From the NCBI GenBank assembly GCA_050294475.1, contig JBNKOE010000013.1, positions 310,001-374,000 of the forward strand: 64,000 bases of DNA, given 5' to 3'. The position numbers and the translations under genes are program-made. Shown in pieces: positions 42,155 through 49,759 of the stretch; position 1 is the stretch's first letter; each line of letters starts with the position of its first letter. The notes beneath the pieces are model-generated. The model saw nothing but the letters and a program-made list of their open reading frames with translations, was not told the origin of the DNA and searched no databases. Source of the DNA: Thalassobellus sp050294475 (GTDB lineage: Bacteria; Bacteroidota; Bacteroidia; Flavobacteriales; Flavobacteriaceae).

Positions 42155-43918
42155 ATGATAAGAAAGTCTTTTTTCTTCGGACTTTTAGTTGCTTTAGGAA
42201 TTGTCCTTTACTTAAACCCCAATTTTAAAACAATTTCTGCAGGTGTTGCTATTCTGCTTTTTGGAATGATAATGTTAGAAGAAGGTTTTAAAGTTTTTAC
42301 AAAAGGGCCATTACAAAACATTTTAAAAAAGGCAACAAACAAACTTTATAAAAGTATTACAGCTGGGGCTTTTGTTACGGCATTAATACAGTCTAGTTCA
42401 TTAGTTTCTGTTATTACTATATCATTTATTAGTGCTGGCTTAATTACGTTAGCAGAAGGATTAGGATTAATTTTTGGAGCTAATATTGGAACCACTGCAA
42501 CGGCTTGGTTAGTAGCAGGTTTTGGACTTAAAATAAAAATATCGGCATTAGCAATGCCAATGCTTGTTTTTGGAATTATCTTTTCTTTCCAAAAAAAATC
42601 ATCTTTTAAAGGTATTGGGAATGTTTTAGCGGGTTTAGGCTTTTTCTTTCTTGGTATTCATTATATGAAAGAAGGTTTTGATGTTTTTAAAGCTCATATA
42701 GACTTATCAGAATATGCCGTTTCAGGATTTTTAGGAGTGCTAATTTATACAGGTCTTGGAATTATAATTACTACTATTTTACAATCTAGTAGTGCAACTT
42801 TAGCTTTAATATTAACGGCTTTGGCTGCTGGACAAATAGAATACGAAAATGCTTTAGCGTTAGCAATAGGCGCCAATATTGGCACAACTATTACAGCAGT
42901 TTTAGGTGCATTAAGCTCAAATAGTGCTGGAAAAAGGTTGGCAACAGCTCATTTAATTTTTAATAGTATTACAGGTTTGGTGGCTATTGTTTTAATTTTT
43001 CCGTTGGCAAGATTGGTAAATAACCTATCAGCAATTTTACATATTGATGAATCAAATTATACATTAAAATTAGCGTTATTTCATACTATATTTAATGTTT
43101 TAGGAGTATTATTAATGTTACCTTTTATTAAGCGTTTAGAACGTTTTTTATTACGCTTTTATAAAGAAAAAATTAATAAGGATATTGATGAACCAAAGTA
43201 TCTTAATCCTGCTACTTTAAAATTTCCTGGATCTGCAATTTCAGCATTATTAAAGGAATCTAAATATTTATATAAAAACAGTGTGTTCGAAATAGTGTCG
43301 CATGCTTTAAATATTCATAGAGAAGATATAATGTCTAATGAGAAACTTAAAACCATTATTAAAAAATCTAACACAGATTTTAAAACAAATATTGAAGATT
43401 TATATTATACAAAAGTAAAATCTATTTATGGTGAAATTATTAAATATGCTTCTACTGCCCAAAGCACTTTAAGTTTAAATGATAGGCAAACTAAAGCTAT
43501 TATGGATATTAAAATTGCCAATAGAAAAATGGTAGAAATAATTAAAGATGCTAGAGAGTTAAATAAAAATATCTCTCTTGTATTAAATATGGATAACAAA
43601 TATTTGCAAAGTGAATATAATAGTTACAGAAAAAAATTAACGAAAGTATTACGAGTTATTTATTTGTTTAGAACCGAAGAAAATAATGCGAAAAAGTATG
43701 CTGCAAAGTTAAAACAGTTAAAAAAGAATGCTAGAGATAATATCAGACAAAGTAATAAATCGATTGACAGATTAATAAGAAAAGATTTAATTACTGCAGA
43801 AATGGCTTCGTCTTTATTTAATGATTATACCAATGTAAATGATATGATTAAAAAATTAATTGATGTTGCCGAATTGTTATATAGTAAAAACGATTCGTTA
43901 TTAGAAGAAACTCTTTAA
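42155..43918 (+). CDS. Na/Pi-cotransporter II-family protein with C-terminal PhoU-like region
   Basis: 587 residues from the ATG at 42155, preferred over a TTG at 42128 because it starts directly at the first membrane helix. The two inverted transport repeats each carry the QSSS signature (ALIQSSSLVSVITISFISAG and TILQSSSATLALIL). The C-terminal 240 residues are soluble helices of PhoU type. It likely moves phosphate, with import or export unresolved for this subfamily. It converges on a PiT transporter gene across a shared terminator. Confidence 0.92.
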   Translation: MIRKSFFFGLLVALGIVLYLNPNFKTISAGVAILLFGMIMLEEGFKVFTKGPLQNILKKATNKLYKSITAGAFVTALIQSSSLVSVITISFISAGLITLAEGLGLIFGANIGTTATAWLVAGFGLKIKISALAMPMLVFGIIFSFQKKSSFKGIGNVLAGLGFFFLGIHYMKEGFDVFKAHIDLSEYAVSGFLGVLIYTGLGIIITTILQSSSATLALILTALAAGQIEYENALALAIGANIGTTITAVLGALSSNSAGKRLATAHLIFNSITGLVAIVLIFPLARLVNNLSAILHIDESNYTLKLALFHTIFNVLGVLLMLPFIKRLERFLLRFYKEKINKDIDEPKYLNPATLKFPGSAISALLKESKYLYKNSVFEIVSHALNIHREDIMSNEKLKTIIKKSNTDFKTNIEDLYYTKVKSIYGEIIKYASTAQSTLSLNDRQTKAIMDIKIANRKMVEIIKDARELNKNISLVLNMDNKYLQSEYNSYRKKLTKVLRVIYLFRTEENNAKKYAAKLKQLKKNARDNIRQSNKSIDRLIRKDLITAEMASSLFNDYTNVNDMIKKLIDVAELLYSKNDSLLEETL

Positions 43919-43922
43919 AACT

Positions 43923-43963
43923 AAAAACCCTTATTAGTAAATATTTACTAATAAGGGTTTTTT
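43923..43963. terminator. Bidirectional terminator between the Na/Pi and PiT transporter genes
   Basis: Near-perfect palindrome: AACCCTTATTAGTAA pairs with TTACTAATAAGGGTT around a 4-nt centre, with A-run before and T-run after. It serves both convergent genes (stops at 43918 and 43984). Confidence 0.9.
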
Positions 43964-43983
43964 ATAAAATTTATTATTCCTCT

Positions 43984-46350
43984 TTACTCTGCTTTTAGTT
44001 CATCATTATTACTCTCAGCAGTTGTTTCAGTATCTATTTTTGCTGGCTTTACAGAACCATCATGTGCATTATAATATACTTCTAAAAGGTTCATTGTTGC
44101 ATTTAATAAATCTTTTGTTTCTAGTAAAATACTAAAGTATAACGTGGTATTTTTTGGACTTGATTCCTCATTTCGAGTGCGTTCTACTTGTTTTTGTATT
44201 TTGTTAGTAACCAAAGAAATTATTTCAGATTTTCTGCTTAAAATATTTCCAACTTCTTCAAAAGATCTTGTGTCGAATGCAGCTTTAGTATTGTTAAATA
44301 ACACTTCAAAACGAGCATCAACTTCTTTAAGCTCTTTTATTTGATTGAATTTTAATTTCTTATGATTATTGTTTACGTGTTTATGGCTTACTTTAGATAT
44401 ATACTCTAAAGATTGTGTTATATCTTGTAAGTATCCTAAAATATTAATGTAAAAATCACTGGCTCCAATGCTTGATTCATCTAAGTTTTTGATAAAATAG
44501 AAAACATTATCTCTTAAATCATCAACCTCGGCAGATAGCTTAACAATTTGTTTATTATTCTTTTTTAACAATGATAAATCTTGTTTTGCAAGACCATTTA
44601 TAGAATTGGTGTATATCTTGTTTCCTCTTTTTATAACATTTGCAATGTTATTAGCACTTTCTACTATAACACCTTGAATAGAACTGCTTTCTGCTTTTGT
44701 TAAGCTATCTTCAGCTTTTACTTGTTTACTCTTTTTATTATGTGCAACATAACTTCTTATTAATAATGCAAAAGCAATTACTAATAGAATAGGGAACATA
44801 ACATTTATATTCAAGTTTAATAAGTAAGCCACTAAAGCAGCAGCAGTAAAGGCACTAAAGGCTGTAAAAAACCAACCTCCAATAACATTTAATACTCCAG
44901 CAACTCTATAAACAGCACTTTCTGCTCCCCAAGCTCTATCAGCTAAAGAAGAACCCATGGCAACCATAAATGTAACATAAGTAGTAGAAAGAGGTAGTTT
45001 GTAAGATGTTGCGATAGAGATTAAAACAGCAGCAACCACTAAATTTACAGCAGCCCGAACCAAATCGAATGCTGGTAATTCAAGTTTTTTGTCTTTAGAT
45101 ATTGCTATTACTGGCACTTCAAATTGTTTTTCAATTTTTGCTTGCCATGATTTTGGTAGCATATATGATGACATTTGAGACATTAATATAGCAGATCTAA
45201 CAAATCCACGTGATAAAAAGTTAGGTTGAAAACGCTCCTTAGTTTCTCCTTGACTTGATAAATCTAAGGATGTTTTTACTACATTTTTAGCTTTTGCAGA
45301 AAACCATAGAGTTAATACCATAACCATACCTGCAGCAAATAATAACCAGTTATTTGTTGGCACTTTTGCTGCTAGTACTTCCATTGGAAATTCTGAAGCA
45401 GAAACACCAGATGCTGTCCAAGCTAAAAACGAATTATAAGCGGCAACAGGTACACCAATAAAGTTTACTAAATCGTTTCCTGAAAAAGCTAGGGCTAATG
45501 CAAAAGTACCCACGATTATAATTAATTTGTAAATATTTGTTTTAACAAATGCAATTAAAGCATAAGATAGTAAAGACCAAAAAATAGAACTAATTAAAAG
45601 AATTGGTAACACTTGATTTTCTAAAAAGTCTTTCATTGTTCTTCCTCCAAGAATATCAAAAGATTCTTTTGCGTAAGATGTCCCTTTTAAACCTTTCATA
45701 AAAATGAAATAGGTTATAGCCGTTAAAGCAAAACCACCAAATAAAGCACCTACCCAATTTGCCTTTTTTTCAAAATTATAAGATAATAGTAATCTTGAAA
45801 CCCATTGAACCAAGGCACCAACAGAAAAAGCGACGACTACCGAGAGTAGTATTCCAAAAATAATGAGTGAGGCTTTTGATGTATTTATATAGTTAATAAC
45901 ATCTCCAAAATTTCCTCCATCATGACCTATTTTAATTAAGGCAATTGCTACTGCAGCTCCAAGTAATTCGAATACAATAGATACTGTTGTAGATGTAGGC
46001 ATACCTACAGAATTAAAGAAATCAAGCAATAAAATATCTGTTATCATGACTGCCATGAAAATAATCATGATTTCATCAAACATAAATTCACCAGGGTTAA
46101 AAATACCCTTTCTTGCTACTTCCATCATACCACTTGAAAAAACGGCTCCTATTGCTACACCTAAACTAGCAACTATCATTATAGTTCTAAATGATATGGC
46201 TTTAGAGCCAATAGCAGAGTTTAAAAAGTTTACAGCATCGTTGCTTACACCAATAACCAAATCAGCAACTGCTAAAATGGCTAAGGCAATAATCATGTAT
46301 AAATAAATATTATCCATTGGTCTTAATTGTAAAAGGTCTGCAAATATCAT
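43984..46350 (-). CDS. PiT-family inorganic phosphate transporter with extended cytoplasmic tail
   Basis: 788 residues. The two PiT half-signatures are present: GVSNDAVNFLNSAIGSKAIS near the N-terminus, with SSGMMEVARKGIF, and SYKLPLSTTYVTFMVAMGSS at about 450. About 200 C-terminal residues (about 560-760) are soluble helices resembling PhoU, so this is a transporter-regulator fusion, a form found in Bacteroidota. It lies 44 bp downstream of the phosphate-type porin gene and is probably cotranscribed with it from the Pho-type promoter at 47643. Confidence 0.94.
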   Translation of the reverse strand: MIFADLLQLRPMDNIYLYMIIALAILAVADLVIGVSNDAVNFLNSAIGSKAISFRTIMIVASLGVAIGAVFSSGMMEVARKGIFNPGEFMFDEIMIIFMAVMITDILLLDFFNSVGMPTSTTVSIVFELLGAAVAIALIKIGHDGGNFGDVINYINTSKASLIIFGILLSVVVAFSVGALVQWVSRLLLSYNFEKKANWVGALFGGFALTAITYFIFMKGLKGTSYAKESFDILGGRTMKDFLENQVLPILLISSIFWSLLSYALIAFVKTNIYKLIIIVGTFALALAFSGNDLVNFIGVPVAAYNSFLAWTASGVSASEFPMEVLAAKVPTNNWLLFAAGMVMVLTLWFSAKAKNVVKTSLDLSSQGETKERFQPNFLSRGFVRSAILMSQMSSYMLPKSWQAKIEKQFEVPVIAISKDKKLELPAFDLVRAAVNLVVAAVLISIATSYKLPLSTTYVTFMVAMGSSLADRAWGAESAVYRVAGVLNVIGGWFFTAFSAFTAAALVAYLLNLNINVMFPILLVIAFALLIRSYVAHNKKSKQVKAEDSLTKAESSSIQGVIVESANNIANVIKRGNKIYTNSINGLAKQDLSLLKKNNKQIVKLSAEVDDLRDNVFYFIKNLDESSIGASDFYINILGYLQDITQSLEYISKVSHKHVNNNHKKLKFNQIKELKEVDARFEVLFNNTKAAFDTRSFEEVGNILSRKSEIISLVTNKIQKQVERTRNEESSPKNTTLYFSILLETKDLLNATMNLLEVYYNAHDGSVKPAKIDTETTAESNNDELKAE

Positions 46351-46394
46351 GACAATATATGATTAAAATGTTATGTAATTGTTATATTTAATAA

Positions 46395-47600
46395 TTAAAA
46401 GTGAATGTCGAAACCTAGTCTGAAGGTAATATTATCCTTGTTTCCATCTAGAGTTGTATAACTAATATCGCTTTGCACTTTTAACTTATGTCCTACAATA
46501 AATTTATTTATACCTAGCGTGTATTGTTTGGTAGGTAAAGTATTAGTAATAGCTTCATATTCTAAAGTTGTAAAACGAGCCGCTATTTCATAGTTACTTT
46601 TAAATAAATAACCAGCTTGTAAGTTTAAGGCGTTACCTGTTAAAACAATATCTCCAGTAGGAGTTGTTCCATCTAATTCTGTTGCAACTTCATCATTAGC
46701 TGTTCTTTTTGCATATTCGCCCATAAATGAAAAGCCATTATATTTAAACATAGCATCTGCAAAAACTGTGGTTTGATCTGTTTCATATATAGAACCATCA
46801 GTTCTAATCATATAATCACCTGCAAAGCCTCTTTCTCTAACAGCATCTTGATTGTAGTTATAGGTAAACCCTAACATTAATTTTGGTTTTTCTTCACGTT
46901 TCAAGTCTGATTGAATATAATCTCCTTTAGATTTGAATGTTCCAAAAGGAAGAAACTCTAATCGACCAGTATATTGTAAACCACCTTCATTTCCTTCTGT
47001 AACATTTCGACCTTCTCCTTGAGAGATTGCAAATTTTTCACGCATTATAAAGTTACCTCCTAAATTTGATTTATGACGAAGTTGAATTCCTAAATCACGA
47101 TCTAAATTAAAGCGACTATTTAATAAAGAGCGATCTATCAATTGAAGATTTGCAGAAGATACTACACGTTCTACATTTCCAGGTAATTTTGTTTGTCCTG
47201 CCCAAAGTTCCCAGTTTTTTGCAAAACTCCACATAATTACAGCATCTAGAATATAACGAGGAGTGTTTCTGTTAAATTCATTAGCACCAGAAATATCTCT
47301 GTTAGATAACCCTAATTCTAATTTGTATTTTAATTTAGGGCTATAAGCAAAACCACTAAATTTTAAACGTGCACGACGTACAATAAAATTATGATCTGGA
47401 CTTCCGTATTGATTACCATCATGATCCCATGAAGACATTGATCTTACTTGAAAACGAGGTGCAAATTTAACGCTAAATGAACTGTCTTTTGCTGTAAAGT
47501 TGATTAATCCTTTGCCGAATGATGTATCGCTAATTTCTTGCGCATTTAAAAAATTAATTGCGAGTAGAGCTACTGCAATTAACGTAATTTTTAGTTTCAT
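46395..47600 (-). CDS. OprO/OprP-type phosphate-selective porin
   Basis: 401 residues from the ATG at 47600 (MKLKITLIAVALLAINFLNA, signal peptide); an upstream in-frame start would add nine non-signal residues. The barrel shows FIVRRARLKFSGFAYSPKLKYK (quoted in part: FIVRRARLKFSGFAYS), MWSFAKNWELWAGQTKLPGN and a C-terminal FRLGFDIHF with terminal Phe. The pattern matches the phosphate porin O/P family. It precedes a PiT gene and follows an 11-bp-phased GTTAA array, so it should bring phosphate across the outer membrane when phosphate is scarce. Confidence 0.9.
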   Translation of the reverse strand: MKLKITLIAVALLAINFLNAQEISDTSFGKGLINFTAKDSSFSVKFAPRFQVRSMSSWDHDGNQYGSPDHNFIVRRARLKFSGFAYSPKLKYKLELGLSNRDISGANEFNRNTPRYILDAVIMWSFAKNWELWAGQTKLPGNVERVVSSANLQLIDRSLLNSRFNLDRDLGIQLRHKSNLGGNFIMREKFAISQGEGRNVTEGNEGGLQYTGRLEFLPFGTFKSKGDYIQSDLKREEKPKLMLGFTYNYNQDAVRERGFAGDYMIRTDGSIYETDQTTVFADAMFKYNGFSFMGEYAKRTANDEVATELDGTTPTGDIVLTGNALNLQAGYLFKSNYEIAARFTTLEYEAITNTLPTKQYTLGINKFIVGHKLKVQSDISYTTLDGNKDNITFRLGFDIHF

Positions 47601-47606
47601 TGTATT

Positions 47607-47748
47607 TATTAGTTTTTGTCGCTGCAAAGAACTAAAACCAATGTTAACTTAATGTTTCCTTAATGTTAAATGTAAGCACATAAAAGACTGCCTTGGCCTA
47701 AGGCAGTCTCATTAGAAATCATAATAATGTAGTCGACAAAAACTAATA
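47607..47748. repeat. 15-bp inverted repeat framing part of the porin regulatory region
   Basis: TATTAGTTTTTGTCG at 47607-47621 is the reverse complement of CGACAAAAACTAATA at 47734-47748. The left copy is the porin 5' leader. The right copy, read on the plus strand, looks like the same leader followed by ATGAAATACTAA, a tiny dead frame, suggesting a duplicated and inverted leader. A 10-bp hairpin (47685-47694 with 47700-47709) lies between. Confidence 0.5.
47643..47669 (-). promoter_or_regulatory. Pho-box-like array for the porin-PiT operon
   Basis: On the plus strand GTTAA, GTTTC and GTTAA start at 47643, 47654 and 47665, exactly 11 bp apart; the coding strand reads TTAACATTAAG-type repeats. 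The TTTG of the promoter (complement of 47625-47628) is separated from the nearest half-site by 14 nt. Period, motif and spacing fit an OmpR-family PhoB/PhoP activator. Confidence 0.72.
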
Positions 47749-47902
47749 GATTATATGAAATACTAATTGTTTGTCTTAAGACATTACAAATATCAAGGTT
47801 TAAGGTAATATTAATGTAACCTCAATATTAAGTAATTATTAATATTCCAATGTTAAATCTTTGTAATTAAACACCTGATAAACAGGTTTCTATGTTTTTA
47901 AT

Positions 47903-47956
47903 GTTAAATTAATGTTATGTAAGTGTTGTTTAAATATTAACTAATATGTATCTTTG
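47903..47956 (+). promoter_or_regulatory. Pho-box-like array and -7 box for the MORN-like gene
   Basis: GTTAA, GTTAT and GTTGT start at 47903, 47914 and 47925, with a degenerate ATTAA at 47936, all 11 bp apart. The -7 box TATCTTTG follows at 47949-47956, 27 nt before the ATG. The half-sites can be read as GTTAA or as TTAAC shifted by one base, so their orientation relative to this promoter is ambiguous. Confidence 0.62.
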
Positions 47957-47983
47957 ATATATAATGTTAAAACCCCCATAATT

Positions 47984-48334
47984 ATGAAGAAGTTTATTTT
48001 ATTTTTTACCTTTTTAATTACTGTGGTATCTTTTGCTCAGCAAAAGAGAGATTTAAAACTTAATAAAGAAACCAATTTAATCGATGTTGTTTATTATCAT
48101 GACAATGGAGAGGTAAGCCAAACAGGGCATTACACTACAGATGGTAAATTACAAGGTGAATGGTTAAGTTTTAACGCAGAAGGTAAAAAAACAATTTCTG
48201 GAAATTATGATAATGGTAAAAAAGTCGGCAAATGGTTTTATTACACTAATGAAACTATTAAAGAAGTAGATTATAACGCTAATGTTATTGCTGGTTTAAA
48301 AGAAACAGACGCTAAAGGCGGAAATGATTTTTAA
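47984..48334 (+). CDS. Secreted MORN-repeat / YwqK-like protein
   Basis: 116 residues from the ATG at 47984; a TTG at 47954 lies in the -7 box and is excluded. The signal peptide ends VVSFAQ. Three MORN-like units follow: GEVSQTGHYTTDGKLQGEW, FNAEGKKTISGNYDNGKKVGKW and the FYYTNETIKEVDY stretch. Such repeats occur in YwqK-type proteins, whose function is unclear. Its promoter carries a Pho-type array, so it may be part of the phosphate-starvation response. Confidence 0.85.
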   Translation: MKKFILFFTFLITVVSFAQQKRDLKLNKETNLIDVVYYHDNGEVSQTGHYTTDGKLQGEWLSFNAEGKKTISGNYDNGKKVGKWFYYTNETIKEVDYNANVIAGLKETDAKGGNDF

Positions 48335-48353
48335 ATCTAAATAAAGCATAAAT

Positions 48354-48397
48354 AAAAGAGGTCGTCTAAAAATTACTTTTTAGACGACCTCTTTTTT
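48354..48397. terminator. Bidirectional terminator after the MORN-like gene
   Basis: A perfect 19-bp stem pairs 48354-48372 with 48377-48395 around TTAC, with A-run before and T-run after. It also ends the convergent lipoprotein gene that stops at 48415. Confidence 0.92.
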
Positions 48398-48414
48398 ATG
48401 GATTGATTTTCTTT

Positions 48415-49536
48415 TTATTTAGTCCAATCAGCCCAAGTTGGTAAAGATGCACCAGCACCAGCACCAGTAGCACCACTACTTGAACCAGATAAAACAGGAC
48501 CATCTAGCACAGTTACTTGAGAAGCAAAAGTATAATCTGTAATTTTAAAGTTTCCTGCTTCCATATTTGCAACAGCTCCAGCATCAGAAGCTAATTTACA
48601 AAGTTTAGCAGGCATATCATCAGCTACAAATAAGTTTGTATAGGCTTGTTTCCCACCACCTTCTTTATAATTGATTGAATATTCACCAGCTTCAAAATTG
48701 GCACCACCTTTTACGATTGAAAAGTTAACTAATTTAGCATCGGTCATAGGAGTAGCGGTATCTGGACTTTTCTCATTGTTAGATCCTTCAACACCAGCTT
48801 TTGTAATACCTTTTATGTAAACATTAGTTACAGTACCTTGGTAGCCATCTGCAAAATCAAATGAATCATCATAAGAATTTATAAGCACTAAGTTGGAAGG
48901 GTTTACTGCACCTCCAAAAAACTCAACAGCGTCATCACCACTTTCATAGCAATAAATATCAGAAACGATTGTTCCACTACCTACACCAAAGAAAGATATA
49001 CCATTATATTCTTTTGTTGCTGAGAATTTAGAACCTGTGTACATGATTTTTAAAAAGTTGATGTTACCAGAAGAATCGGTATTGTCATTACCACCGTAGC
49101 TTAAACCACCTACTTCAGATGTTCCGTTATCACCTGTATTAACTTTACCGTTACCACAAATAATTAAACCACCCCAATCACTTTGTGCAGGATTTGCTTT
49201 TCCAGAAGTCATAACTACTGGGTTAGCAGCGGTACCATTGATATTAATAATTGCATCTCTTTCTACAGCAATGTATAAAGAAGTAGCTGCTGCAGTGGTA
49301 GAACTTTTTATTGTTGTCCCAGCAGGAATTACTAAAGTTGCTCCAGATTTTACAATTAATCCACCTGTTAATGTATACGTTTTTGATGGATCTAATGTTA
49401 CAGTACCATCAGTAATATTCCCTTTTAAATCATCTACTTTTAATTCAAAAGAACTTGATGATGGGGTATCACTCTTACTACAACTTGTTAGCGCAATTGC
49501 TATGATTGCTACTACTGCTAAAATTGATTTTTTCAT
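48415..49536 (-). CDS. Secreted beta-helix lipoprotein, function unknown
   Basis: 373 residues with a lipoprotein signal (AIIAIALTSCSKSD, Cys about 19). The mature part is a right-handed beta-helix: GGLIVKSGATLVIPAGTTIK, then repeated short strands through GGLIICGNGKVNTGDNG and SGDDAVEFFGG. It ends in WADWTK. Similar proteins in Bacteroidota are often mislabelled as multidrug transporters; there are no membrane segments here. It has its own Pho-type array and lies next to a TonB receptor with the same control, so it may be a surface ligand-binding partner of that receptor. Confidence 0.82.
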   Translation of the reverse strand: MKKSILAVVAIIAIALTSCSKSDTPSSSSFELKVDDLKGNITDGTVTLDPSKTYTLTGGLIVKSGATLVIPAGTTIKSSTTAAATSLYIAVERDAIININGTAANPVVMTSGKANPAQSDWGGLIICGNGKVNTGDNGTSEVGGLSYGGNDNTDSSGNINFLKIMYTGSKFSATKEYNGISFFGVGSGTIVSDIYCYESGDDAVEFFGGAVNPSNLVLINSYDDSFDFADGYQGTVTNVYIKGITKAGVEGSNNEKSPDTATPMTDAKLVNFSIVKGGANFEAGEYSINYKEGGGKQAYTNLFVADDMPAKLCKLASDAGAVANMEAGNFKITDYTFASQVTVLDGPVLSGSSSGATGAGAGASLPTWADWTK

Positions 49537-49604
49537 TTAAATAATTTTTTAGTTTTTCTTAATTTTTTATTAATCATTTTATGGTGCAAATAAAGCAACA
49601 AATT

Positions 49605-49642
49605 GTTTTTAACATGTTACGTTTATATTACTTTGCTGTTAA
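49605..49642 (-). promoter_or_regulatory. Pho-box-like array for the beta-helix lipoprotein gene
   Basis: On the plus strand GTTTT, GTTAC, ATTAC and GTTAA start at 49605, 49616, 49627 and 49638, each 11 bp apart. The promoter TTTG (complement of 49587-49590) is 14 nt from the nearest half-site, the same spacing as at the porin promoter. Confidence 0.68.
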
Positions 49643-49701
49643 GTATTTGACCAAAAAAAAGGCGTGTGTTAACGTAAAATTTACATATCAAAATATATAA
49701 A

Positions 49702-49737
49702 ACAAAAAGGGTGATTAGCATATGTTAATCACCCTTT
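49702..49737 (-). terminator. Terminator after the TonB receptor gene
   Basis: A perfect 12-bp stem pairs 49706-49717 with 49726-49737, and the minus strand continues into a T-run (TTTTTGTTTT). It separates the receptor from the beta-helix lipoprotein gene. Confidence 0.88.
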
Positions 49738-49759
49738 AGTTAAGTTATATAAAGACTTA

